A DNA stretch of 64,000 bases from Paenibacillus albidus (GTDB lineage: Bacteria > Bacillota > Bacilli > Paenibacillales > Paenibacillaceae). The stretch covers positions 1-64,000 of the forward strand of contig NZ_BMKR01000001.1 in the NCBI RefSeq assembly GCF_014644435.1, read 5' to 3'. Shown here one piece after another: positions 46,301 through 56,366 of this stretch (positions within the stretch are counted from its first letter, which is position 1; the number at the start of each line of letters is the position of its first letter). The position numbers and the translations under genes were made by a program. The notes below the pieces were generated by a model. It made no database searches, was not told where the DNA came from, and saw nothing but the letters and a program-made list of their open reading frames with translations.

Positions 46301-46680
46301 ATTTCTACCTGGACGGCTCCACTCCTTCTTCCAGACGTGTGGAGTTATGCAGCCGCTTCAACAGCGGCGAGCGCGACCTGTTCCTCATCTCCCTGAAGGC
46401 AGGGGGGACGGGATTAAACCTGACAGGTGCCGACACCGTCATTCTATATGATCTGTGGTGGAACCCTGCCGTGGAGCAGCAGGCTGCGGACCGGGCCCAC
46501 CGGATTGGGCAGAAGAACGTGGTGCAGGTCATCCGCATGGTTACCCAGGGCACCGTAGAAGAAACCATGTATGAGCTTCAGCAAAAGAAAAAGAACCTGA
46601 TCGACGAGGTCATCCAGCCGGGGCAAGAGGCTTTATCCACCTTGTCCGAGCAGGACATCCGTGAGATCCTGATGATTTGA
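43387..46680 (+). CDS. SWIM zinc-finger SNF2-family helicase
   Basis: This 1097-residue protein has a SWIM zinc finger near residues 70-90 (CDCPAYVHGGPFCKH, the CxC...CxH pattern), a large central region of unknown fold, and a C-terminal SNF2 ATPase: motif I DDMGLGKTLQ, motif Ia IVAPASLTYNWFNE, motif II LFLDEAQ, motif III ALTGTPVEN, motif V KAGGTGLNLTGADTV and motif VI QAADRAHRIGQ. Such ATPases remodel protein-DNA or polymerase-DNA complexes. The ATG at 43387 lies 11 nt after AGGAGGGG; upstream in-frame starts are weaker. It appears to be transcribed alone. Confidence 0.92.
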   Translation: MKYSVPERVILLLCGKEGYESGLAYCHLGQVSLTGHRTEADYSVYTAEVLGSHNQVYLTTAEIDSDGDVKAECDCPAYVHGGPFCKHIAAVLIQALGMEEEEDSHDYSAAGPASSPSSTEHPEIAARDQQLVNNLLGVFSNTRQRPSGRGNFVETRAALAVEFICKPFTRGYGQYMLGLEMKLGPKRLYIVTKIRELLERIESGGTFTFSKHFTYDPSLHSFLKEDNEVLQQLISILQNERIYRDKFSSAPSFPGMTATERLLPIPPFFWDKLLPVLSLAPNVRIQQGEKLTEGIRVLEEALPLSFQFKQAEETGYLLEVQGLEHIRVLEEYGLVMSEGRLLKLPARECKRLAELKGMLEASRRGDIGIAPEQMEPFMDKVIPGLKKLGEVQIADSISRRIVQGKLKARLYLDRVRDRLLAGLEFQYGDVILNPLDEQAQRRSTELILIRDGDSEARILALMENAAFIKTESGYLMRDEDNEYNFLYHTVPLLEELLEIYATTAVKERLYTGTRPPKATLQWNEKMDWLDFKFDMNGIPETEVVHILQSLQEKRKYYRLPDGALLPLESEEFQEIIAFINELGLNAEELKKAEFSLPLMRGLHLSAETGNGDAVKLGRSLRRLLANMQNPENLDFPVPGSLVPVLRDYQQYGFQWLKTLAHYRFGGILADDMGLGKTLQSITFLLSELEDIRTKQLPALIVAPASLTYNWFNELKKFAPKIRVAIADGNLTERRRTLKNAEKADVIITSYPLLRRDAALYAKKSFHTLFLDEAQVIKNHVTQTAQAAKALQARYRFALTGTPVENKLEDLWSIFSIVFPELFPGLKAFHDLPRETIARRARPFLLRRLKSDVLKELPDKIESIQASELLPEQKKLYVAYLARLQKEALKHLTNDGFNSNRIRILAGLTRLRQLCCHPSLFIDGYSGGSAKFEQLLEIIEECRSSGKRMLVFSQFTEMLGLIGRELGLQSVPHFYLDGSTPSSRRVELCSRFNSGERDLFLISLKAGGTGLNLTGADTVILYDLWWNPAVEQQAADRAHRIGQKNVVQVIRMVTQGTVEETMYELQQKKKNLIDEVIQPGQEALSTLSEQDIREILMI

Positions 46681-46786
46681 CAGGCCGCTATCGGTATAAT
46701 AAAAGGAGAAGGCAATCATGGCAGCCATCCTTGCACCCATATCCATACCGCTTTTGGCTGCCTACACTCATAGGAGGTGCTTTGAA

Positions 46787-47368
46787 GTGAGCTTTACTTT
46801 AGAGATTGGCGCTCCCGCCCCCGACTTTAGCTTGAAGGCAACCGATGGCCAAACGTATTCTTTGGACAGCTTTGCCTCATCCCGGTTCCTGGTGGTATTC
46901 TTTACCTGCAATCATTGCCCTTTTGTGACCGGCTCCGATGAGGTCACCCGCAAGACCGTGGAGAAATTCACAGAACAGCGAGTGGCCTTTATTGGCATCA
47001 ACTCGAACAGTGAGATCACGCATCCCAATGATTCTTACGCGAATATGATCGTCAGGATGAACGAACAGCGTTTCCCATGGGTGTATGCACGGGATGAGAC
47101 ACAAGAAACAGCAAAAGCTTACGGTGCACTGCGGACGCCCCATTTCTATGTCTTTGACGAGCAACGCAGACTGGTCTATACGGGCCGCGGCGTGGACAAC
47201 CCGCGAGAAGTGGATAAAATGACGGTCAACGATCTGGACAATGCCCTTACCGAGCTTGTCTCCGGCCAACCGGTCAGCGTGCCGCTGACCAATCCAATCG
47301 GCTGCAATGTGAAATGGGATGGCCAGGATGCCCACTGGATGCCCGCCGAAGCCTGCGATCTGGTGTAG
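46787..47368 (+). CDS. Thioredoxin-fold (AhpC/TSA-like) protein
   Basis: A 193-residue protein opening [26 protein letters not shown], a peroxiredoxin/TlpA-like start, with the redox motif FTCNHCPFV (CxxC). It probably acts as a cytoplasmic thiol oxidoreductase; partner unknown. I choose GTG 46787, which has AGGAGGT 8 nt upstream. An in-frame ATG at 46718 also has AAGGAG 9 nt upstream and would add 23 mostly hydrophobic residues. A TATAAT at 46695-46700 would leave that ATG only ~11 nt from the transcript start, favouring the GTG. Confidence 0.82.
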   Translation: MSFTLEIGAPAPDFSLKATDGQTYSLDSFASSRFLVVFFTCNHCPFVTGSDEVTRKTVEKFTEQRVAFIGINSNSEITHPNDSYANMIVRMNEQRFPWVYARDETQETAKAYGALRTPHFYVFDEQRRLVYTGRGVDNPREVDKMTVNDLDNALTELVSGQPVSVPLTNPIGCNVKWDGQDAHWMPAEACDLV

Positions 47369-47428
47369 CGGGCAAGGAAGATGATCAACTGCTGTCGGTG
47401 TTCTTAGAGTGCCATTTGGTAATTTAAA

Positions 47429-47470
47429 CAAAGGATACCCCCAGAGCCATAGGCTTGGGGGCATCCTTTG
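47429..47470. terminator. Convergent terminator hairpin
   Basis: CAAAGGAT-CCCCCA pairs with TGGGGG-ATCCTTTG. It lies between two converging genes, the thioredoxin-like and collagen-like genes. The T-run is short, so strength is uncertain. Confidence 0.7.
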
Positions 47471-47508
47471 TTCTGTTATTGAATGGATAAAAAAGACGAA
47501 GTCCCTGA

Positions 47509-49449
<1,941 letters not shown>

Positions 49450-49465
49450 TTAAACGGCAAGCAAA

Positions 49466-49834
49466 TTATTCCAGGGAGTCCTCAGATGCTACTTTCTCCT
49501 GCGTGACTATGCGATGTGCATCCACTAGTTGGCCTGAAGCATCCTTTCCCCAGACAGAGACTGCCACATTCTGTTCCCCCACTCCATCGGTTATGAACAG
49601 AAATTCGAAAGCATTCAGGTCAGCAAAATAATTTCTGCTCACCACTCCATTAGCGGTTATCTCAATGGATTCAATTACGTAAAACTCCCTGGATACGCCC
49701 AGCACATACCCCAGGATTAGCAGGTAAGAGCTGCTCACCGGATCACGGTTGACGATTCGAACGGTTACCAGTTGTGTTAGCCTAGTACCATTGACCGGGT
49801 TATTTTCTATCGGTCCTGTTGATAAAACTGCCAT
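49466..49834 (-). CDS. Free-standing paralogue of the collagen-like protein's N-terminal domain
   Basis: A 122-residue protein opening [31 protein letters not shown], aligning along its length with the N-terminal domain of the collagen-like protein ([33 protein letters not shown]). Further shared blocks include VVSRNYFADLNAFEFLF and VAVSVWGKDASGQLVDAHR. There is no signal peptide or membrane segment. It probably belongs to the same spore-surface layer, perhaps as a basal or docking subunit. Start M at 49834 is chosen to match the paralogue; an ATG three codons earlier is possible. It lies 58 nt upstream of the collagen gene on the same strand. Confidence 0.8.
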   Translation of the reverse strand: MAVLSTGPIENNPVNGTRLTQLVTVRIVNRDPVSSSYLLILGYVLGVSREFYVIESIEITANGVVSRNYFADLNAFEFLFITDGVGEQNVAVSVWGKDASGQLVDAHRIVTQEKVASEDSLE

Positions 49835-50532
49835 AAGCCACATTCCTCCTCTCCTTCGGCATTGGAATCACAAATCTGCGAAACTAGCAGCAAGCAAACT
49901 ATAATCAAGGACTCAACTTACTAATATTCAAACGTTATACAGACGGTGTGGACGACAACCGCACTTATTGGAGCCTCATTTACAAATGGACAATATTAAT
50001 CCATATATCGTTGGACAAAAGAAAGGAATAATCCTAATATTCCCTTGAGTCTCTTATGCAGCTGATTGTCATTTCTACAAAAAAGAGGTAGATCATGTGT
50101 ATGGAACACGATCAGCCTCTATTCGTTTCTCCTACCTATTCGTTCTTTTCAGCTTAATATGCAACATTTATGATTTGTGTGGATCTCCCCCGCTGGCTAT
50201 TCACTGCACTTTGTACATCAGGGTAGCAACTATATCCGGCTAATGTTCGATTTGACTGCATTTTCTGCACTGAAAACAACAGAAAGGGCTGAAATTCGCC
50301 TGTTTTTCAAATATCCACTGTACGAAATACATCCAAATGGACTTTAGAGCTCTCAGAGAGTAATTACGCTGCACAAAATACATTAGAATCACTTTCACCG
50401 CAGGCAAGGTACGTCAATCCCCCCATTACTCCCTGCTTTTGAGTCAGCTTCTGATGCAGTAGGGGTTATATTTATTAGCTATACTATGGTGCACAAGCTC
50501 AGCCCGCTCCTGGGTATTTTCAAAAACAGATA
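49835..50532. other. Intergenic region before the argS leader
   Basis: About 700 bp without a credible gene. The dispersed element (50197-50392) occupies the middle; the rest shows no terminator or promoter I can support for the divergent spore-coat genes. Confidence 0.6.
50197..50392 (+). repeat. Dispersed non-coding element, copy A
   Basis: About 195 bp that recurs, reverse-complemented, at 62251-62443. Blocks such as CACTGCACTTTGTACA and ATGTTCGATTTGACTGCAT are identical between copies, with roughly three quarters identity overall by eye. It contains four degenerate sub-repeats of the type CTGTA..AAATACATC-AGAA, about 51-62 bp apart. No terminal inverted repeats or coding capacity are evident. 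Confidence 0.85.
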
Positions 50533-50560
50533 TTGCTTTCTTCACAAATTTCGTTATACT
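50533..50560 (+). promoter_or_regulatory. Promoter of the T-box/argS transcript
   Basis: TTGCTT (50533-50538), a 16-nt spacer and TATACT (50555-50560) lie just before the leader. Confidence 0.65.
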
Positions 50561-50579
50561 GATAAAAATCAATATTCAA

Positions 50580-50816
50580 TCGATGATCGGGAGAGTAGTT
50601 ATCTCGGATTCAGTCCACAGCAAGCCGGGTAAGTGAGAGCCGGTACGAATCCTGTAATGAAGCGCACCCGGGAGATGGACTTCTGAACAGCCCTCTTAGG
50701 AAGTCCCGGCTGAAGACCGTTAACCTTGTGAGGTGGCTAAACCTTCCGTTTAGCAACGAGAGTGGTACCGCGAGCGCATAAGCCCTCGTCTCTTTGGAGA
50801 CGTGGGCTTTTTTTGC
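50580..50816 (+). promoter_or_regulatory. T-box leader (arginine) with terminator/antiterminator
   Basis: The conserved T-box GAGTGGTACCGCG is at 50759-50772. It is followed by the intrinsic terminator AGCCC-T-CGTCTC / GAGACG-TGGGCT and a T-run (50781-50814). Stem I begins near GATGATCGGGAGAGTAG. A CGC triplet at 50663-50665, followed by A, is a plausible arginine specifier codon. Uncharged tRNA-Arg would stabilise the antiterminator and allow argS expression. Confidence 0.92.
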
Positions 50817-50838
50817 ATTCACAAAAGGAGGCAACCGC

Positions 50839-52707
50839 ATGTTAAGTCAAATCATTCAAACCCATCTGGCACACAGCGTCAATCAGGTATTCGAGAGTCT
50901 TCAGGCGGATCAACGCCAAGGCATCACCATTCCGATGGAGCAACCGGCCAATCTGGAGCATGGCGATTATTCCACGAATATTGCCATGCAGCTCGCTAAA
51001 AGTCTGCGTATGGCCCCGCTTGCCATCGCCGGGCTTATCGCCGACCGGCTGGAACAGCAGGGCAATATGGACGGACTGCTCCGTAAAGTTGAAGTCGTGG
51101 CTCCGGGATTCATTAATCTTTTTATGGACTGGCAAGAGTGGGCCGGACGTTCTTTTGCGCTGCCCCCCGGCTCCGGGGACAAGATTGTGATCGAGCACAC
51201 TTCTGTGAATCCGAACAAATCCATGCACCTTGGGCACCTGAGAAATTCCTGTATCGGTGATGTCCTGGTCCGGATGTTGAGACAAACAGGTCATACAGTG
51301 GAGGTGCATAACTATATTGACGACCTGGGGAATCAGCTGGCGGATACGGTGGTTGGGCTGCTTCATGTGCCCTTTGAGGGAGAGTATGTGCGTTTTGGGG
51401 ATTATTGCTGGGACCTTTATGCCAAAGTGAATAAAGAATATGCGCAACATCCGGAGATGACGCATAAACGTACGGAGATCCTGCATGGTCTGGAGGAAGG
51501 CCAAGGCAACATGGCCTGGCTGGGCAACCTTGTCGCTGAACGAATCGTGAGAGAGCATGTCGAGGAGATGCGGAACTTTGGCATTGAGTATGATCTGCTT
51601 GTATGGGAGAGCAGTATTGTAAAAGAAGGCTTCTGGGCAGCGGCATCCACTCTGCTGGAACAGACTGCGGTTTACGTCCGGGAAAGCGAAGGCAAACTCG
51701 CGGGCTGCCGGGTATTGAAGCAAGCGGTCACGGACAACAGCGGTACAGCGGATTCCGAAGAACATCTCCAGGACAAGGTGCTGGTACGGTCCAACGGGAT
51801 TTTAACCTACACAGCCAAGGATATCGCCTACCACCTGTGGAAATTCGGGCTGCTGGACCGGGACTTCTCCTATACTCCTTTTACAGGCGAAGTATGGACC
51901 ACCGGATTAAACGGCAAGAAGCTTCCTTTCGGCCAAGCGGACAGGGTCATTAACGTCATCGACTATAGACAGGAATATCCGCAGCAGATGGTCAAACAGG
52001 CTTTGCAGGCACTGGGCTTCCAGGCTCAGGCAGATCGGCTGCATCATGTGAGTTATGGTGTGGTTTCGCTTAGTCCCGCTTCGGCTGCCGAGCTTGGGAT
52101 CGACACTGGAGACGGCAGACACTCTTACGCTATGTCCGGACGCCAGGGTATTGGCATTAAGGTAACCGATCTGGCCCTGCTGATGGAAAAGACGATTGAG
52201 GAAGCCCGCCCGGATAAAAAAGGCCTCTCCAGCCGGATCATAGCCATTGCGGCTATCCGCTACTATCTGCTCCGTTACAATCTGGGTACCGAGATTGTTT
52301 TTGATTTCCGGCAGGCCACCGAAATTTCCGGCAATACCGGGGTTTATCTGCTGTATTCCTATGCACGTGCCCATAGTGTTCTGAACAAGGGTCAGGACCT
52401 CGGCATAACGGTGAGCCGCCCTGTAGAATTCCCTCAGGATCTGGAAAAAGCGGAGGCTGCGTTGTTAAGGCACCTCAGCGCCTGGCCTGATACCCTGAAC
52501 AATGCCGGCAAAGAGCTCGCGCCGAGCTTAATCTGTACCTATGCGCATGGATTAGCCACATTGTTCAACAACTTCTATGCCGTCTGCCCGATCCTGAAGG
52601 GTGCAGAGGAGCTTATGAGATTCCGCCTCTGGATCACCTCCGCCTTTGTGGATACTTTTAGCGATGTGCTGCAGGTGCTTGGTCTTCCCGCACCAGGCAG
52701 AATGTAG
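50839..52707 (+). CDS. argS: Arginyl-tRNA synthetase (divergent, T-box controlled)
   Basis: This 622-residue class I synthetase charges tRNA-Arg. The ATP-binding HIGH motif is seen as VNPNKSMHLGHLRNSCIGD; the KMSKS position reads SYAMSGRQGIGIKV, lacking the usual lysines, as is common in ArgS. The protein is about 65 residues longer than B. subtilis ArgS (556), and the alpha-helical anticodon domain with the terminal DALRP-type region is present. Start ATG at 50839 has AAAGGAGG 7 nt upstream. T-box control and divergence suggest a second, inducible copy, but other copies lie outside the window. Confidence 0.92.
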   Translation: MLSQIIQTHLAHSVNQVFESLQADQRQGITIPMEQPANLEHGDYSTNIAMQLAKSLRMAPLAIAGLIADRLEQQGNMDGLLRKVEVVAPGFINLFMDWQEWAGRSFALPPGSGDKIVIEHTSVNPNKSMHLGHLRNSCIGDVLVRMLRQTGHTVEVHNYIDDLGNQLADTVVGLLHVPFEGEYVRFGDYCWDLYAKVNKEYAQHPEMTHKRTEILHGLEEGQGNMAWLGNLVAERIVREHVEEMRNFGIEYDLLVWESSIVKEGFWAAASTLLEQTAVYVRESEGKLAGCRVLKQAVTDNSGTADSEEHLQDKVLVRSNGILTYTAKDIAYHLWKFGLLDRDFSYTPFTGEVWTTGLNGKKLPFGQADRVINVIDYRQEYPQQMVKQALQALGFQAQADRLHHVSYGVVSLSPASAAELGIDTGDGRHSYAMSGRQGIGIKVTDLALLMEKTIEEARPDKKGLSSRIIAIAAIRYYLLRYNLGTEIVFDFRQATEISGNTGVYLLYSYARAHSVLNKGQDLGITVSRPVEFPQDLEKAEAALLRHLSAWPDTLNNAGKELAPSLICTYAHGLATLFNNFYAVCPILKGAEELMRFRLWITSAFVDTFSDVLQVLGLPAPGRM

Positions 52708-52737
52708 AAACGACGATCCATGTAATGAAGGCATGGA

Positions 52738-52791
52738 ATGAGGGTATCCCGATGCCAGATCTAATGGCCTGTGGGATACCCTCATTTTTTT
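52738..52791 (+). terminator. Terminator after argS
   Basis: ATGAGGGTATCCC pairs perfectly with GGGATACCCTCAT (13 bp) around a 22-nt loop that can itself fold, followed by TTTTTTT. Confidence 0.95.
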
Positions 52792-52810
52792 CAGTAGGTG
52801 TTGACTGTCT

Positions 52811-54349
52811 TTACTTTCCGTATCCGAGCTTGTTGAGCTGCTCCACTGCAGCATCGACATACGTATCATATTTAAACGTGGATTCCAGCGTCGACAGAAA
52901 CTTATCGTAATTCTCGATATTATTTTTGCCGTATATGAATTTGATCATCTCTTCTTCGATAAAGCGGTTGGCGTCTGCAGCATTATAGCCTGCCGGGCTT
53001 TGCACGAATCCGTCCAGCGTTTCGATCCGCGGCATGTTGGCTTCAAAATCGATATATGTTGCCAGAACCGTAAATTTCGTCTTGAGATAGTCCGTTTCCT
53101 CGCGTCCGGCGAACTGGTACAGCCAGGTATAACCGGCCTCTTCGCGTCCTTTGTCGGTAATCACGACTTTATCGCCATCCAAGGTATAATGGGTGTCCTT
53201 AATGCCGAACTGCACGAGACGTCCTCCGTCAGCCGATGCGGTATAATTGAACAGCTCCAGAATTTTGTTCAGCTTCTCCGGCTCTTTCTCAAGCCGTTTC
53301 GGGACTGCCCACAGGCCGCCCGCCATACCGATGTTGACCGCATTGGAATAAGCACTCCCGTCCGGACCCTTTGGCGCATCCAGCTGAATCCAGTCTGCTT
53401 TCGGGTTCGCACCTTTCCATACCTTCACTTTATCTTCCTTCACCATTTGCGCCCAATCGATATTGATAATACCTACTTTGCCCTGGAATGCTTTGTCCTG
53501 TGCCATCGTGCCTTTATTGCTGACCAGCTCGGGGTCGACCACACCGGCGTCCAGGAATTTCCGGATCGTTGTCAGCGCCTCTTTCATGGCCGGTTCATAC
53601 AGTGTATCGACGACTTTTCCATCTTTGACGAACAACTGGGTCGTGTCAAAAATATTGGTAACTCCGTAAGCGCCAAAAATAGGTTCAAACGCCTGAAAGT
53701 TGGTTCCTGTCAATCCCATGGTATCCTTTTTCCCGTTGCCGTCAGGGTCCTGTTCCGTGAACGCTTTGGCCACTTCCAGCAGCTCGTCAACTGTAGCCGG
53801 CTTTGGGAGCCCCAACTTGTCGAGCCAGTCCTTGCGAATCCAATACGTGTATGCTCTCGCCTGTCCGGCTTTGGGAAGGGCGTATTGCTTGTCGCCGATA
53901 ATCCCTTTTTTCAGCACATCTTCTCCGGCGGCTGCCGTATATTCCGGCAGCTTCTCCAGATATGGCGTCAGATCGAGCAGCGAGCCTGATTCTGCCAGCT
54001 TCTGCAGATGGGCCTTTGTGGTAGCAATAAACAGGTCCGGAAGATTGTTGGAGGCGGCGCGCACATTCATTTGGTTCTCATAGTCTGCCTGATCTCCAAC
54101 CAGTGTCTGGGTTATCGTCAGATTCAGTTTGGCATCCAGCTCTTTTTTGACGAAATCGTCCCCCGGCAGGTTAGTGCCCCAGCTGATTTGGGCAATCTCC
54201 AGATCTACAGGACCGGCTGAAGCGGCCTGGCCGTTGCCCGCCCCCTCCGCATTCTCCTTATTCCCGTTTCCCGAGCCGCCGCATCCGGTAAGGGTTGCGG
54301 CCAGCATCAACGTTGCGAGCAGCGTGGCTCCTGTTTTGTTCATCTTCAT
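52811..54349 (-). CDS. Extracellular solute-binding lipoprotein of a carbohydrate ABC transporter (LplA-like)
   Basis: A 512-residue lipoprotein with lipobox LTGCGGSG (cysteine near residue 23), a short Gly/Asn/Glu linker and an extracellular solute-binding family 1 fold (YWIRKDWLDKLGLPKPATVDELLEVAKAFTEQDPDGNGKKDTMGLTGTN is the LplA/YtcQ-type hallmark with its calcium-like DPDGNGKKD loop). Substrate is likely an oligosaccharide. It follows two permease genes on the same strand and ends the transporter operon. GGGGG precedes the ATG. No ATPase gene is present; these systems commonly share MsmX. Confidence 0.92.
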   Translation of the reverse strand: MKMNKTGATLLATLMLAATLTGCGGSGNGNKENAEGAGNGQAASAGPVDLEIAQISWGTNLPGDDFVKKELDAKLNLTITQTLVGDQADYENQMNVRAASNNLPDLFIATTKAHLQKLAESGSLLDLTPYLEKLPEYTAAAGEDVLKKGIIGDKQYALPKAGQARAYTYWIRKDWLDKLGLPKPATVDELLEVAKAFTEQDPDGNGKKDTMGLTGTNFQAFEPIFGAYGVTNIFDTTQLFVKDGKVVDTLYEPAMKEALTTIRKFLDAGVVDPELVSNKGTMAQDKAFQGKVGIINIDWAQMVKEDKVKVWKGANPKADWIQLDAPKGPDGSAYSNAVNIGMAGGLWAVPKRLEKEPEKLNKILELFNYTASADGGRLVQFGIKDTHYTLDGDKVVITDKGREEAGYTWLYQFAGREETDYLKTKFTVLATYIDFEANMPRIETLDGFVQSPAGYNAADANRFIEEEMIKFIYGKNNIENYDKFLSTLESTFKYDTYVDAAVEQLNKLGYGK

Positions 54350-54382
54350 GATAATTCCCCCTCTTATAATGTAAGGATTGGT

Positions 54383-55243
54383 TTATCCCTTAATCGCTCC
54401 AAGCAGCATTCCTTTGGTGAAATGCTTCTGGATGAACGGGTACACAGCTATAATTGGCAAGCTGCCTGCGATTACCGCTGCCATCTGCATGGCGGCAGTT
54501 GGCACGGTAACCTCAGCCTGCAGCTCGCTGGACTGGGTCAGGAGCAGCATGTTCCGGATAATGACCTGAAGCGGGTAGAGCTTCGTATCGGTAATGTACA
54601 GTACGGCGGAGAAAAACGAATTCCAGTGTCCGACCATATAGAACAGTCCAACGGTCATCATCGAAGGGACGGACAGCGGAAGCGCGATCTGCCACAATAC
54701 GCGGAATTCCTTGGCCCCGTCAATCCGGGCCGATTCGAACAGCTCCTCGGGCAGACTCTCCAGAAAGCTTTTGAGGATCAGTACATTGAAGGTAGCAATG
54801 GCTCCCGGCACAATCAGCGACCATACCGTGTTGAGCATCCCGAGGGATTGGACGATCAGGTAGGTCGGGATTAATCCTCCGTTAAAGAGCATCGTAATAA
54901 TGATGAACAGGAGAAAAAATGAACGGCCCGGCAGGTTTTTCCGGCTCAGCGGGTAAGCCGCAAGCGTCGTTAGAATGATGTTGATCAGCGTTCCGATGAC
55001 GGTGACGAATACCGTCACGAGCATGGATCGTCCGAGTGCAGGGTCCGAGAAGATCCGCTCATAAGCCTCAAAGGATATTTTTTTGGGAATGATGATAAAC
55101 CCGCCGTGCTTAATAACTTCACTGTAAGGCGTCAGCGACATGGAGACGACATAGAGGAGCGGGAAAATGGCTGTCACCGCGACTACGAGCAGAATAGTAT
55201 AGATGAACGCATTGAACACTTTATCCGATTTTCCGCTTACCAT
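54383..55243 (-). CDS. Carbohydrate ABC transporter permease (LplC/YtcP-like)
   Basis: A 286-residue MalG-type permease with six membrane segments and the EAA motif LPEELFESARIDGAKEFRVLWQIALPLSVPSM. The ATG at 55243 has GGGGAG 5 nt upstream and overlaps the preceding permease stop by 7 nt. It pairs with the LplB-like permease to form the channel. Confidence 0.93.
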   Translation of the reverse strand: MVSGKSDKVFNAFIYTILLVVAVTAIFPLLYVVSMSLTPYSEVIKHGGFIIIPKKISFEAYERIFSDPALGRSMLVTVFVTVIGTLINIILTTLAAYPLSRKNLPGRSFFLLFIIITMLFNGGLIPTYLIVQSLGMLNTVWSLIVPGAIATFNVLILKSFLESLPEELFESARIDGAKEFRVLWQIALPLSVPSMMTVGLFYMVGHWNSFFSAVLYITDTKLYPLQVIIRNMLLLTQSSELQAEVTVPTAAMQMAAVIAGSLPIIAVYPFIQKHFTKGMLLGAIKG

Positions 55244-56202
55244 ATGCTCTCCCCCCATCTTTTGGCCAGTTTGTTGGTGCCGAACACTAGAATGAAACCG
55301 ATGGCCGATTTGAACAGCCCGACGGTGGCGCCAAGACTAAAGTTCATCTGCTGTAGTCCTGTCCGGTATACCCAGGTGTCGATAATATCGCCTACCTCAT
55401 ACACCCGCTGGTGATAGAAGACAAAGACCTGCTCAAAGCCCGCATCGAGAATGCTGCCGATTCTTAAGATCAGGAGCAGCACAATCACATTGCGGATTCC
55501 GGGAAGGGTAATGTGCCAGATCATCCGCAGCCGGCTCGCCCCGTCCACCTTGGCCGCTTCATACAGTGTGGGATCTATGCTGCTGATCGCCGCCAGATAA
55601 ATGATGGCCCCCCAACCAAGATCCTTCCAGATTTCCGTCGAGACCAGTACGCTGCGGAACCACTCCACCCCATTGAGGAACGGAATGGCGCTTCCGCCCA
55701 TATCCGTAATCCAGCGGTTCAGAAGTCCGGTGGTCTCCGACAGAAACGCGATGGAAATGCCGTAAATCACAATCCAGGACAGAAAATGCGGCATATAGCT
55801 CAGCGTCTGAACCCAGCGCTTCAGCCAGGAAATCCGGCATTCGTGAAACAGGATGGCCAGCAGAATAGACGGCAGCATTCCGAACAACAGCTTGTACACG
55901 CTGATCAGAAGCGTATTCCCCAGCAGCTGTGAGAAATAGGGCGATTGAAAAAACATTTCAAAATACTTGTACCACGGGTCCGCCCAGGGACTGTGCAATA
56001 TTCCGTCGGAAAAATTGTAATCCTTGAACGAGATAATGACGCCGTACATCGGCAGATACTTGAATATAAAGTACCACACCAGGCAGGGCAGCAGCATGAT
56101 ATACAGCGTTCTCATTTTCCAGACATCCGCCATCGTTCTCCGGAGCCGGCTGCTGTGAGCCTGAGCCTTCGTTGTTGCTGAAACTGCAATGGGTTGTTCC
56201 AT
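55237..56202 (-). CDS. Carbohydrate ABC transporter permease (LplB-like)
   Basis: A 321-residue MalF-type permease: KMRTLYIMLLPCLVWYFIFKYLPMYGVIISFKDYNFSDGIL opening, with six membrane segments and the EAA motif IDPTLYEAAKVDGASRLRMIWHITLPGIRNV. It is first in the transporter operon and lies 147 nt after the regulator gene terminator. Confidence 0.93.
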   Translation of the reverse strand: MEQPIAVSATTKAQAHSSRLRRTMADVWKMRTLYIMLLPCLVWYFIFKYLPMYGVIISFKDYNFSDGILHSPWADPWYKYFEMFFQSPYFSQLLGNTLLISVYKLLFGMLPSILLAILFHECRISWLKRWVQTLSYMPHFLSWIVIYGISIAFLSETTGLLNRWITDMGGSAIPFLNGVEWFRSVLVSTEIWKDLGWGAIIYLAAISSIDPTLYEAAKVDGASRLRMIWHITLPGIRNVIVLLLILRIGSILDAGFEQVFVFYHQRVYEVGDIIDTWVYRTGLQQMNFSLGATVGLFKSAIGFILVFGTNKLAKRWGESIW

Positions 56203-56333
56203 ATTCTCAACCTTCCTATCCGTTGAATGCTCTAATCATATCGGATGTCCGCAGAAGGCATAATCAGCATATCTCTGGAATTAAGTGTACGATTTTCAGT
56301 TTCGCCAAATGGCCCTGATTGGCTCTACAAGAT

Positions 56334-56366
56334 AAAGAAGCCGGCTGTTCAGCCGCCGGCCTCTTT
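56334..56366 (-). terminator. Hairpin at the end of the response-regulator gene
   Basis: AAAGA-GCCGGC pairs with GCCGGC-TCTTT around a 9-nt loop containing the stop codon. The T-run is weak, so partial read-through into the transporter genes is possible. Confidence 0.6.
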
